Assembly (NCBI GenBank): GCA_005880755.1
Contig: VBGV01000064.1
Coordinates: 1 to 16,187 of the forward strand
From: Chloroflexota bacterium
Lineage (GTDB): Bacteria; Chloroflexota; Dormibacteria; Dormibacterales; Dormibacteraceae
DNA: 16,187 nucleotides
Direction: 5' to 3'
Below, piece by piece: positions 1 through 7,487 of the stretch. Made by a program: the position numbers and the translations under genes. Positions within the stretch are counted from its first letter, which is position 1, and each line of letters starts with the position of its first letter. Below the pieces are notes generated by a model. That model worked only from the letters and a program-made list of their open reading frames with translations, searched no databases and was not told where the DNA came from.

Positions 1-494
1 TCGTCGTCGGGGGCGATTCCCGGCCTTACGTTGGGGTCGAGCATCACAACGTGTATCTCGTGCTCGCGCCGCACCAGCTCCACGAGCGTGGACGCCATGG
101 GCTCGAGGACCAGGCCCAGCGTTCCCAGATGAATGGCAGAAACCTCAGGGCCGAGTTTCTCCGGCAGCATCTCGAGCGTCAGGTTGGAGGCGGATGTCCC
201 CTGGACCAGAAACTCGTACTCGGCAAAACCTTCGCGGTCGACGTCGGCCACCGCGATGGTGGTCGCCTCCGGCCCGAAGGTCGCCAGCTCGAGGCTGACC
301 CCGTCCGCGGTCAGCCGGCTGCTCAGCTCATGGCCGAACGCGTCATTGGAAAGGCGGCCCAGAAATGAGGTCGGCACGCCCAGGCGAGCCAGCGCGATCG
401 CGGTGTTGAAGGGGCCTCCGCCGGGTGCGGCGCGCTGCGTGCCATCCCCGTTGTGGATCATGTCGATCAGCGCTTCGCCGCAGACGACGATCAC
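1..494 (-). CDS. PfkB-family carbohydrate kinase, probable fructokinase (3' end outside window)
   Basis: The frame is open from a GTG at 494 to the window edge, giving the first 164 codons of a protein whose family is usually about 300-330 residues. It begins with the fructokinase hallmark GEALIDMI (residues 6-13, with the sugar-contacting Asp11), followed by the PfkB signature GGGPFNTAIALARLG (25-39). The remainder is the mixed alpha/beta sugar-binding half of the ribokinase fold. The ATP-binding C-terminal half and the catalytic GAGD motif lie outside the window. The GTG overlaps the TGA of the upstream LacI gene (GTGA), with GGAG ten bases upstream of the GTG, so the two genes are probably translationally coupled. 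Family knowledge suggests ATP-dependent phosphorylation of a ketose such as fructose. In this context it would act on the ketose made by the divergently encoded dehydrogenase. Another PfkB substrate (ribose, 2-keto-3-deoxygluconate) is possible, but the N-terminus favours fructose. Confidence 0.9.
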   Translation of the reverse strand, partial: MIVVCGEALIDMIHNGDGTQRAAPGGGPFNTAIALARLGVPTSFLGRLSNDAFGHELSSRLTADGVSLELATFGPEATTIAVADVDREGFAEYEFLVQGTSASNLTLEMLPEKLGPEVSAIHLGTLGLVLEPMASTLVELVRREHEIHVVMLDPNVRPGIAPDD

Positions 495-1519
495 GGAGGT
501 ATCTCGCCAGAGCCCCGCGTGATCATGCGCGTCGGCACCGTGTGCGACTGGGCCGGCGATCGATCCCCATCCAGGCGGCGGAACAGCACGTCCGCCGCCA
601 TGCGACCGATTCCCGCCGGGTCCTGCGCGATGACGGTGATACCCGGCTCCAACAGGTCGGCCAGCAAGATGTCGTCGAACCCGAGCAAGGCGATGCGCTG
701 ATGCAGTCCCATCCGTCGCAGTGCTCGAAAGGCGCCGATCGTGATCAGGTTCTGACCAGTCAGGAGCGCGGTGGGCGGATTCGATTGCTCAAGCAGCTCA
801 CTCGTCGCCGCCTCCGCTTTTTCGATTCCATGTAGGTCGAGCCGGATCAACCGCTCGTCCGCCTCGATCCTCTGGTTGGCAAGCCCGTCGAGGTAGCCGC
901 GGTGCCGTTCGGCGGCGGTCGCAATGGTGTGCGTGTCGCCCAGGTAGCCAATCCGGCGATGGCCGTGCGCCACCAGGTGCTGCACGCCGCGCCGCACTCC
1001 GGCCGCGTTGTCCGTCAGGACGGCGTCCGCCTCGATGGACGCGGGCGGCCGGTCCACGAACACGAGCGCGGTGCCGGCCTTGCGCTCGGTCAGCAGGTAA
1101 CGGTGGTCGTGGCTCGAGGGTTGGATGATCAAGCCGTCGACACGCCGGGACGCAAACGCGAACACGAGCCTTCGTTCGCGGTCTTCGTCTTCGTCCGAGC
1201 TGCCGGCGAGCACCAGGACGCCTCGCTGCACGGCCACGTCCTCGATCGCCCTGTGCAGGGCCGAGGAGAAGGGGTTGGCGACGTCTTCCAGGACCACCCC
1301 GATCGTCGCCGTCCTGCGGTTGGACCGGCGCAGGGTGCTCGCGCTGTGGTTGTGCCGGTAGTCGAGCCGCTCGCAGGCCGCCAGCACGCGCCGCGCCAGC
1401 CGGGGCGACACGCCGGACTCGCCGTTGACGACCCGGGAGACGGTCTTGAGGCTCACTCTGGCTTGCGCCGCAACGTCTCGCATCGTGGGTCGAGATTGGG
1501 CTACGACTGCCTCGGTCAA
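491..1519 (-). CDS. LacI-family transcriptional repressor of the polyol/sugar locus
   Basis: This 342-residue protein has the family's usual length. The N-terminal HTH (about residues 13-32, MRDVAAQARVSLKTVSRVVN) is followed by a hinge helix with the minor-groove Leu63 in SASTLRR. A periplasmic-binding-protein-like effector domain then runs from about residue 72 (IGVVLEDVANPF) to the C-terminus. The start is TTG at 1519, chosen because an AGGAGG on the coding strand (1527-1532) lies seven bases upstream. An internal ATG at residue 13 would cut the HTH. The gene is transcribed away from the transporter operon and its stop overlaps the start of the kinase. By family logic it represses both directions from the paired palindromes at 1604-1631 and is released by a sugar or sugar phosphate. 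The effector cannot be read from the sequence. Confidence 0.95.
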   Translation of the reverse strand: MTEAVVAQSRPTMRDVAAQARVSLKTVSRVVNGESGVSPRLARRVLAACERLDYRHNHSASTLRRSNRRTATIGVVLEDVANPFSSALHRAIEDVAVQRGVLVLAGSSDEDEDRERRLVFAFASRRVDGLIIQPSSHDHRYLLTERKAGTALVFVDRPPASIEADAVLTDNAAGVRRGVQHLVAHGHRRIGYLGDTHTIATAAERHRGYLDGLANQRIEADERLIRLDLHGIEKAEAATSELLEQSNPPTALLTGQNLITIGAFRALRRMGLHQRIALLGFDDILLADLLEPGITVIAQDPAGIGRMAADVLFRRLDGDRSPAQSHTVPTRMITRGSGEIPP

Positions 1520-1526
1520 GCGTTTG

Positions 1527-1532
1527 CCTCCT
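1527..1532 (-). promoter_or_regulatory. Strong ribosome binding site deciding the TTG start of the LacI gene
   Basis: The coding strand reads AGGAGG seven bases upstream of the TTG at 1519. It is one of the best Shine-Dalgarno matches in the window, and it supports the TTG over the in-frame ATG twelve codons downstream. Confidence 0.75.
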
Positions 1533-1603
1533 GCGCCGTTGGGGCGGCCAAAAGCCGTCGCTGATTTCTCCTGTTGCAGTCTAACCGGATCTGTGATAGA
1601 ACT

Positions 1604-1615
1604 GACAACGTTGTC
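1604..1615. promoter_or_regulatory. LacI-type operator, copy 1
   Basis: GACAACGTTGTC is a perfect 12-bp palindrome with the central CG step and AACGTT core typical of LacI/GalR-family operators. It lies in the divergent intergenic region between the LacI gene and the substrate-binding protein gene, 69 bases before the ATG of the latter. An identical copy follows 16 bp downstream. The inferred ligand is the adjacent LacI protein. I see no convincing -35/-10 pair that would place it relative to a transcription start. Confidence 0.85.
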
Positions 1616-1619
1616 TTAT

Positions 1620-1631
1620 GACAACGTTGTC
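1620..1631. promoter_or_regulatory. LacI-type operator, copy 2
   Basis: This is a second exact copy of GACAACGTTGTC. Its flanks extend the symmetry to 14 bp (TGACAACGTTGTCA, 1619-1632). The two centres are 16 bp apart, about one and a half helical turns, so two bound dimers would lie on roughly opposite faces of the DNA. The position between the two divergent units suits joint control of both. Confidence 0.85.
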
Positions 1632-1684
1632 ACGCCCGATTTGAACCCGGGCGATAGGTGGCGTAGTTCAAGGGGAGACGCTCC

Positions 1685-3058
1685 ATGACCGAAAGGAAGC
1701 TTCGTTCTCCGGACCACCGGCCGAGACCCAGATCCGCCGTCACGCTGGTCGCGGGCCTGGTCCTCGTTCTGGTGGCCGTGGCCTGTTCCGGCGCCGGCGG
1801 CGGCGGAGGTGGTGGGGGCACGACCACGATCACGCTCGGGTCGGTCGACAACCCGTCGATGACCGACCTGAAGAAACTCGTCCCCGACTTCGAGAGCTCG
1901 CACTCGGGGATCAAGGTCAACATCGTGACCCTTCCCGAAGACCAGATCCGTCAGCAGGTGACGCAGGACGTCGCGACGCAAAGCGGAAAATTCGACCTGT
2001 TCACGATTGGCACCTACGAGGTTCCGCTGTGGGCCAAGCTGAACTGGCTTGCAGACCTGACACCGTACATCGCCAAGGATTCGTCATACGACCCGGGCGA
2101 CTTGATCCCAGGGATCAAGACCGCCCTCACTTACCAGAACGATCTCTACGCGGTGCCCTTCTACGGTGAGTCGTCCATGCTCATGTACCGCAAGGACATG
2201 CTGGCGGCCAAGGGTGTGACGATGCCGGACCACCCGACCTGGGACCAGGTGGCAGCTGCGGCGCGGGCAGTCAACAACCCGGGCTCGGGTTTGAATGGAA
2301 TCTGCTTGCGGGGACTCCCCGGCTGGGGCGAGCAGCTCGCTCCGCTGGACACGGTGGTCAATACTTATGGCGGACGCTGGTTCGACCAGAGCTGGAACGC
2401 CCAGCTGAACACCCCGGCATGGAGGGACGCGCTCACGTTTTACGTGAACTTGCTCAAGACGGCCGGCGAACCGGGTGCCGGCAGCGCAGGGTTCACCGAG
2501 TGCCTCAACGCCTACAACAACGGCAAGGTCGCGATGTGGTATGACGCGACTGTGGCCGCAAGCTTCTTCACCGGGGACGCGGCCAAGAACTCCGGCTACG
2601 CGTATGCCCCGACCAAGGTCAAGGACTGGTCGGGATGGCTGTGGGCGTGGACACTGGCCATGGGCTCCGCCAGCAAGAAGAAGGACGCCGCGTGGACCTT
2701 CATGGACTGGGCCACCTCCAAGGACTACGCCAAGCTTGTCGGGACCAAGTTGGGTTGGACCCGCGTGGCGCCAGGAACTCGCACCTCGACCTATTCGATC
2801 CCCGAGTACAAGGCGGCCTCGGCCGGTTTCGCGCAGGTCACCCTTGACTCGATCGGGCACGCGGACGTGACCCACCCCACTGTCGACCCAGTCCCTTACA
2901 TCGGCATCCAGTACGTGGACATCACCGAATTCCAAAAACTCGGCGACGACGTCTCTCAAGAGTTCGCGAAGGTGATCGCAGGCAATGAATCAGTCGATGC
3001 CGCGCTCCAGAAAGCGCAGGCTCTTGCGGCAGCCGTCGGCAAGGTTTATCAGCACTAG
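1685..3058 (+). CDS. ABC transporter substrate-binding lipoprotein (sugar/polyol, MalE/SmoE-like)
   Basis: This is a 457-residue extracellular solute-binding protein of family 1. A basic N-terminus (residues 1-18) and hydrophobic core (19-31) lead to the lipobox VAVAC with Cys34, so it should be a membrane-anchored lipoprotein. An unbroken run of eight glycines (38-45) forms a flexible tether. The mature domain shows the family pattern of an early alpha/beta lobe, a hinge region with YGESSMLMYRKDML, and a later Trp-rich lobe (WSGWLWAWTLAMGSASKKKDAAWTFM spans 341-366, not quoted in full by motif position). An AGGGGAG lies seven bases before the ATG. It is the first gene of the plus-strand operon and delivers its ligand to the two permeases that follow. 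The overall pattern resembles sorbitol/mannitol-binding proteins, which agrees with the dehydrogenase and fructokinase nearby, but the ligand is inferred. Confidence 0.93.
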   Translation: MTERKLRSPDHRPRPRSAVTLVAGLVLVLVAVACSGAGGGGGGGGTTTITLGSVDNPSMTDLKKLVPDFESSHSGIKVNIVTLPEDQIRQQVTQDVATQSGKFDLFTIGTYEVPLWAKLNWLADLTPYIAKDSSYDPGDLIPGIKTALTYQNDLYAVPFYGESSMLMYRKDMLAAKGVTMPDHPTWDQVAAAARAVNNPGSGLNGICLRGLPGWGEQLAPLDTVVNTYGGRWFDQSWNAQLNTPAWRDALTFYVNLLKTAGEPGAGSAGFTECLNAYNNGKVAMWYDATVAASFFTGDAAKNSGYAYAPTKVKDWSGWLWAWTLAMGSASKKKDAAWTFMDWATSKDYAKLVGTKLGWTRVAPGTRTSTYSIPEYKAASAGFAQVTLDSIGHADVTHPTVDPVPYIGIQYVDITEFQKLGDDVSQEFAKVIAGNESVDAALQKAQALAAAVGKVYQH

Positions 3059-3061
3059 CCC

Positions 3062-4000
3062 TTGAGCATCCTCCGCTCGGTCGTGGGGATCGGAGGCGCG
3101 CGGGATTCCGCCGCCTCCGTCTCCCGCCGGGATGCATGGGCGCGTCGCCTGCCCTTGCTTCCGGCGTTCATCTACGTCTTCCTCGTGACCCAGATCCCGT
3201 TTGTGTTGACGATCTACTACAGCTTTTTCTCGTGGAACCTGCTCAAGCCGGGGAGCTTCAGGTTCTCCGGGCTCGACAACTATTTGCTGCTGGTTACCGA
3301 CGAGAGCGTCCGGATCGCGATTTGGAACACCGTGCTTCTGACCGTCTCGGTGATCGCGATCTCGGTCATCCTCGGCATGGCGGTGGCGATGCTGCTGAAC
3401 TCAGAGATCTTCGGCAAGGGCATCCTACGGACGCTGATGATCGCTCCCTTCCTCATCATGCCCACCGCCGGTGCTCTGATCTGGAAGCACACGCTGCTCA
3501 ACCCTCTGTACGGGCTGCTCCCTTATGTGTTGGGCCCGCTCGGCCTCGGTCGGGTGGACTGGGTGGGCCAGTTCCCGATGGTCACGGTGGTGATCGTGGA
3601 GGTCTGGCGCTGGACGCCGTTCATGATGCTCATCATCCTGGCCGGGCTCCAGTCCCAGAACCCGGAGGTGCTGGAGGCGGCACGCGTCGATGGCGCGAAC
3701 GCCTTCCAGTCTTTTCGCCGCATCACGCTACCCCTGGCCAGGCCATTCATCGAGCTCGGCGCGCTCCTCGGATCGCTCTTCGTCGTCCAGACCTACGACT
3801 CGATCTACATGCTCACGTACGGCGGTCCAGGTGAGGACACGACGAACATTCCGTTCCTGCTCTACAAGGTTGCCTTCCAGGGTTACAGCATCGGGCAGGC
3901 GTCCGCAATCGGCGTGGTCGCCGTGATCTTCACGATCATCATCGCGACGTTTGCCCTTCGCACCCTGTTCACGATCTTCCAGGTGGAGGCCAGGCGATGA
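3062..4000 (+). CDS. ABC transporter permease, MalF/UgpA type
   Basis: This 312-residue inner-membrane permease has about six hydrophobic segments: roughly 32-56, 86-112, 122-141, 172-195, 228-250 and 280-304. The cytoplasmic EAA loop that docks the ATPase is clear at 205-224 (EAARVDGANAFQSFRRITLP). It lies three bases after the stop of the binding-protein gene. The chosen start is TTG at 3062, which has no good Shine-Dalgarno and so probably relies on translational coupling. A GTG at 3083 is an alternative that would keep all membrane segments. It pairs with the next gene as the heterodimeric channel of a carbohydrate importer. No ATPase gene of the MalK/MsmK type lies in the window. Confidence 0.93.
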   Translation: MSILRSVVGIGGARDSAASVSRRDAWARRLPLLPAFIYVFLVTQIPFVLTIYYSFFSWNLLKPGSFRFSGLDNYLLLVTDESVRIAIWNTVLLTVSVIAISVILGMAVAMLLNSEIFGKGILRTLMIAPFLIMPTAGALIWKHTLLNPLYGLLPYVLGPLGLGRVDWVGQFPMVTVVIVEVWRWTPFMMLIILAGLQSQNPEVLEAARVDGANAFQSFRRITLPLARPFIELGALLGSLFVVQTYDSIYMLTYGGPGEDTTNIPFLLYKVAFQGYSIGQASAIGVVAVIFTIIIATFALRTLFTIFQVEARR

Positions 4001-4824
4001 GGGCGACCGAAGGGCCACTCCGCTCCAAGGTCCTGTGGTCGGTGGTCGGCTGGCTGGTCGTGCTCGTGTTCTTTTTCCCGGTTCTCTGGATGTGGCTGGA
4101 AAGCCTGAAGACCGAGCCGCAGGCGGCCAGCTCCCCGCCGACGATCTTTTTTGTGCCGACCCTCAGCACATTCCAGGAGGTGCTCTCGGGCGACTTCCCG
4201 CCGTTCTTCATCAACTCGGCGATCGCCAGCATCATCTCGACGTTCCTGGTTCTGGTTCTAGGCCTGCCCGCCGCTTACGCCTTGGCCATCAGGCCCGTCA
4301 AGAGGACACAGGACTTCCTCTTCTTCTTCATCTCGACACGCTTTCTGCCGTTTGCCGCCAGCCTGGTTCCGCTCTACCTGCTGGCTCGCGACCTGCAGCT
4401 GCTCGACAACATCCTCGCCCTGATCCTCATCTACACGACGATCAACCTTCCGCTCGGTGTCTGGCTCCTGCGCTCATTTCTGCTCGAGATCCCGAACGAT
4501 CTCTTTGAGGCGGCGCGCGTGGACGGCGCTTCGTTCCGGCACGAAATTCTGAACATCGTGGTGCCTTTGATCGCCCCTGGCCTTGCGGCGACGTCTTTGA
4601 TCTGCCTGATCTTCAGCTGGAACGAGTTCTTCTACGCCGTCAACTTCACGTCTTCGGTCGCGGCCACGACCCCGATCTTCCTGGTCGGCTTCATCAGCGG
4701 CCGCGGCCTGTTCTACGCCAAGCTTGCCGCCGCCGCCACCGTGTCCAGCCTGCCGGTCCTGCTCGCGGGATGGATCGCGCAGAAACAGCTCATCCGCGGC
4801 CTCACCATGGGGGCCGTCAAGTGA
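3997..4824 (+). CDS. ABC transporter permease, MalG/UgpE type
   Basis: This 275-residue permease has hydrophobic segments near 13-34, 71-98, 107-130, 137-160, 191-213 and 237-262. Its EAA loop at 171-190 (EAARVDGASFRHEILNIVVP) is the partner of the loop in the preceding permease. The ATG overlaps the upstream TGA (ATGA), and its own TGA overlaps the GTG of the dehydrogenase, so it is embedded in a coupled operon. The length is normal for MalG-type subunits. It forms the second half of the membrane channel for the sugar or polyol bound by the lipoprotein. Confidence 0.94.
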   Translation: MRATEGPLRSKVLWSVVGWLVVLVFFFPVLWMWLESLKTEPQAASSPPTIFFVPTLSTFQEVLSGDFPPFFINSAIASIISTFLVLVLGLPAAYALAIRPVKRTQDFLFFFISTRFLPFAASLVPLYLLARDLQLLDNILALILIYTTINLPLGVWLLRSFLLEIPNDLFEAARVDGASFRHEILNIVVPLIAPGLAATSLICLIFSWNEFFYAVNFTSSVAATTPIFLVGFISGRGLFYAKLAAAATVSSLPVLLAGWIAQKQLIRGLTMGAVK

Positions 4825-5816
4825 AGGCGGTCGTGATCGAGCAGCCGAACAAGGTCTCCGTCAAGCAGGTGGACGATCCGACGCCGGGCCCCGGCGACGC
4901 GGTGCTCAAGGTCGAGGCGTGCGGCATCTGCGGCACCGACATCCACGTCATCCGGGGCGAGTTCGCTCCGACGCGCTACCCGATCGTTCCCGGCCATGAG
5001 TTCTGCGGCGAGGTGGTGGCGATCGGCGGCGATGTCCGCAACGTCAAGGTCGGCGATTTCGTCGCCGTGGATCCGACGCTTTATGACGGGACCTGCAAGC
5101 AGTGCCGCGCCGGCCGCTTCAACCTCTGTGAGAACTGGAACGGCATCGGCGTCGCGCGGACCGACGGCGCCTGCGCCGAGTTCGTCCGCGTGCCGGCGAC
5201 CAGCGCCTTCCAGCTGCCCTCTGACATTCCGCGCCCATGGGGAGCCCTGGTGGAGCCTCTTTCGTGCGCCGTCCACGGCCTCGACCAGGTGGACGTGGAA
5301 GTCGCGGGCGATTACCTGATCTATGGCGCCGGGACGATGGGCCTGCTCCTGGCCCAGCTGGCAAAAGACGCCGGCGCGGGCCAGATCGACATCGTGGACA
5401 CGAATTCGGGGCGCCATGCCCTCGCGAAACGACTGGGGGCCGACCACGTCGCTACGTCGGCGACAGCACTCGACAGGCCGCAGGGTTGGGACGTGGTGAT
5501 CGACGCGACCGGAGTGGTGCCCGCGATCGAGGACGGTTTGAAGCGCGTTTCCCGCGGCGGGACCTTCCTGATGTTCGGCGTGGCCAATGCCGACGCCACC
5601 GCGACGTTCTCACCGTTTCGCGTTTACAACGATGAGATCAAGATCATCGGCTCGATGGCCGTGGTGCACAGCTTCGAGCGCGCGTTGAAGCTGCTGGTCA
5701 AGGGCGTCATCGACTGTGAGGCGATGATCACGAACCGCTTTTCGCTCGACGACTACTCCAAAGCGATCGACGCCTTCCTGTCAGGCAAGGGTTTGAAGGT
5801 CCAGGTCGCCCCATAA
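4821..5816 (+). CDS. Zinc-dependent medium-chain alcohol/polyol dehydrogenase
   Basis: This 331-residue MDR-superfamily enzyme starts at GTG 4821, which overlaps the permease stop (GTGA). The frame stays open further upstream, but homology begins at MKAVVIEQ. The catalytic zinc site is visible as Cys37 in CGICGTD, His59-Glu60 in GHEFCGE, and Glu145 in VEPLS. The structural-zinc loop has Cys92, Cys95 and Cys103, with Asp89 where the first of four cysteines is usual. The Rossmann motif GAGTMG (169-174), followed by Asp193 at the end of beta-2, predicts NAD+ rather than NADP+. The family includes sorbitol, xylitol, L-threonine and galactitol dehydrogenases. The transporter and fructokinase context suggests oxidation of an imported polyol to a ketose in the cytoplasm. 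The exact substrate is not determined. Confidence 0.93.
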   Translation: MKAVVIEQPNKVSVKQVDDPTPGPGDAVLKVEACGICGTDIHVIRGEFAPTRYPIVPGHEFCGEVVAIGGDVRNVKVGDFVAVDPTLYDGTCKQCRAGRFNLCENWNGIGVARTDGACAEFVRVPATSAFQLPSDIPRPWGALVEPLSCAVHGLDQVDVEVAGDYLIYGAGTMGLLLAQLAKDAGAGQIDIVDTNSGRHALAKRLGADHVATSATALDRPQGWDVVIDATGVVPAIEDGLKRVSRGGTFLMFGVANADATATFSPFRVYNDEIKIIGSMAVVHSFERALKLLVKGVIDCEAMITNRFSLDDYSKAIDAFLSGKGLKVQVAP

Positions 5817-6985
5817 CCAGGGTCGCGATTCTGACCCGCGAGTACCCACCCGAGGTCTACGGGGGCGCGGGCACCCACGTCGAGTACCTCGCACGGGAGC
5901 TGCGCCGGCTGGCCGAGGTCACAGTCCACTGCTGGGGTGCGCCACGTGACGAGCCCGGGGTCACGAGCCATCAACCGTGGGACGCCCTGGCGGAACCGAA
6001 GCCCGAGGCGGCCGCGCTGCAGGCGATGTCGATCAACCTCGCGATGGCAGCGGCTGTGAAGGGCGCCAACATCGCGCACAGCCACACGTGGTACGCGAAT
6101 TTCGGCGGCCACCTGTCCAAGCTCATGTGGTCGATCCCCCACGTGATGACCATCCACAGCCTCGAGCCGCTCAGGCCGTGGAAGGCCGAGCAGCTTGGCG
6201 GAGGCTACGCGCTGTCGACGTTCTGCGAGCAAACCGCGATCGAAGGTGCGGACGCTGTGATCGCGGTATCGCATGGCGTGCGCGACGACGTGCTGAGTTG
6301 CTATCCGAAGGTCAAACCTGAACGTGTCCACGTGATCCACAACGGAATCGACCCGAAGATCTACCGGCCACACCTGTCACCGCAGACGCTCGCTGGGTTC
6401 GGCATCGACCCTGACCGGCCGTTCGCGTTCTTCAACGGCCGCATCACGAGGCAGAAGGGCATGCAGCTGCTCCTCGCCGCAACCCTGAAGCTCGACCCTC
6501 GCCACCAGGTGGTGCTCGTTGCGAGCAGCCCGGACACGCCGGAGATCGCAGCAGAGGTGGACACCCTCGCGCAGCGCGTCAACACCGAGCGCGGCAACCT
6601 CGTGTGGATCGACCGCTTCATCTCGCGCGAGGAGCTCATCCAACTCCACTCGCATGCCACGGTGTTCGTGTGCCCGTCGATCTACGAGCCGTTCGGACTC
6701 GTGATCCTCGAAGCGATGGCGTGCGAGACTGCTGTGGTCGCATCGCGGGTTGGCGGCATCCCGGAGATCGTCGTCGACGGAGAGACCGGCTACTTGGTCG
6801 ACTACAACCCGGACGACACCGACGCCTTCACAACGAAGCTGGCCGGTCGCATCGAAGAGCTCCTCGACGACCGTGTCCTGGCCAAGAGGATGGGCAAGGC
6901 GGGACGTGAGCGAGTGGTGAAAAACTTCGGCTGGCCCGCGATCGCCGCCCGGACCGTGGAGTTGTACGACTCGCTGCTGGCCTGA
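5813..6985 (+). CDS. glgA: Glycogen synthase, actinobacterial GlgA/GlgM type, apparent ATA start
   Basis: This is a GT-B glycosyltransferase of 390 residues, the usual size of the actinobacterial glycogen synthase/maltose-1-phosphate synthase group. The N-terminal nucleotide-sugar loop is EYPPEVYGGAG (10-20). It also has HSHTWY (89-94), HSLEPLRPWK (115-124), the phosphate-binding GRITRQKG (209-216) and the retaining-GT E-x7-E motif (Glu292 and Glu300 in EPFGLVILEA). It transfers glucose from ADP-glucose to glycogen or to glucose-1-phosphate. Conserved sequence reaches back to codon 5813, yet no ATG, GTG or TTG exists in frame between the stop at 5717 and the ATG at 6026. Starting at 6026 would remove 71 residues including the essential glycine loop. 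ATA at 5813 overlaps the dehydrogenase stop (ATAA), just where other junctions in this operon have ATGA or GTGA. ATT 5828 and CTG 5831 are alternatives. Confidence 0.9.
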   Translation: MTRVAILTREYPPEVYGGAGTHVEYLARELRRLAEVTVHCWGAPRDEPGVTSHQPWDALAEPKPEAAALQAMSINLAMAAAVKGANIAHSHTWYANFGGHLSKLMWSIPHVMTIHSLEPLRPWKAEQLGGGYALSTFCEQTAIEGADAVIAVSHGVRDDVLSCYPKVKPERVHVIHNGIDPKIYRPHLSPQTLAGFGIDPDRPFAFFNGRITRQKGMQLLLAATLKLDPRHQVVLVASSPDTPEIAAEVDTLAQRVNTERGNLVWIDRFISREELIQLHSHATVFVCPSIYEPFGLVILEAMACETAVVASRVGGIPEIVVDGETGYLVDYNPDDTDAFTTKLAGRIEELLDDRVLAKRMGKAGRERVVKNFGWPAIAARTVELYDSLLA

Positions 6986-7088
6986 ATTCCGCGTCGGTGT
7001 ATACAACGGCGCCTGTCGACCGCCTGACTTAGGATCCGTTGGCGTCACCGGTGCGGAATCATTTCTTCGACCGGGCTACCATGCCGCC

Positions 7089-7457
7089 ATGACGCGGGAG
7101 TACACGACGATCGTCCTTCACATCGCCGCCGACCGCACCAAGGACTTCGAGGCGCTGTTCGAACGCGACGAGCTGAAGCGCTGGGAGGACTACACCGGGC
7201 GAGGTCGGTTCCTCGAGGCTCGCCTGATCCGCTGCCGGTACAGCGCGTTGCAATCGGACGGGATCCAGGACTACGTCCTTCACGTGGTGACCGCCGACGA
7301 GCACGCGCACCACGAGCACGACGAAGACCCAGGCTTCAAGGACTACAACGAGCGCGCCGACGAGTTCCAGCCGGAGGAGCCGACCGTGACGTTTGGCGAC
7401 CTCGTCTTCGAGCGCAAAGCCAATGAGGAGAAGCGACCGCGCGATAAACGCCGCTGA
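7089..7457 (+). CDS. Hypothetical small acidic protein with His/Asp-rich segment
   Basis: I do not recognise this 122-residue protein. It has no signal peptide or membrane segment. Residues 5-12 and 62-68 look like beta strands with amphipathic helices between, which could fit a small ferredoxin-like alpha/beta fold, but this is a guess. The segment DEHAHHEHDEDPG (70-82) packs four histidines among acidic residues and may bind metal. The C-terminus is strongly charged (KANEEKRPRDKRR). The first ATG of the frame is used and no strong Shine-Dalgarno precedes it. About 100 bases separate it from the glycogen synthase, so it may have its own promoter. It converges with the minus-strand gene that ends at 7488, leaving a 30-base gap with no clear terminator hairpin. 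Confidence 0.7.
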   Translation: MTREYTTIVLHIAADRTKDFEALFERDELKRWEDYTGRGRFLEARLIRCRYSALQSDGIQDYVLHVVTADEHAHHEHDEDPGFKDYNERADEFQPEEPTVTFGDLVFERKANEEKRPRDKRR

Positions 7458-7487
7458 TACAACGGGGCGAAATAGGACTGGTGGTCG

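Noticed and set aside
902..1564. Plus-strand open frame of 220 codons opposite the LacI gene
   Set aside because: LacI is certain from HTH, hinge and effector domain. The plus frame is compositional noise.
1633..1684. Sigma70-type promoter for the transporter operon downstream of the operators
   Set aside because: Candidate hexamers (ATGACA, TTGAAC, GATAGG) do not form a pair at 16-18 base spacing.
2084..2959. Minus-strand open frame of 291 codons opposite the substrate-binding protein
   Set aside because: It is antisense to a well-supported lipoprotein gene with a good Shine-Dalgarno, and it has no domain pattern of its own.
6986..7059. ATTCCGC and GCGGAAT as a possible terminator or structured element after glgA
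   Set aside because: The 7-bp arms are separated by 60 bases and there is no U-tract. A CACCGGTG palindrome at 7046-7053 is too short to count.
7458..7487. Bidirectional terminator between the convergent genes
   Set aside because: The 30 bases contain no hairpin with a stem of five or more pairs that I can see.
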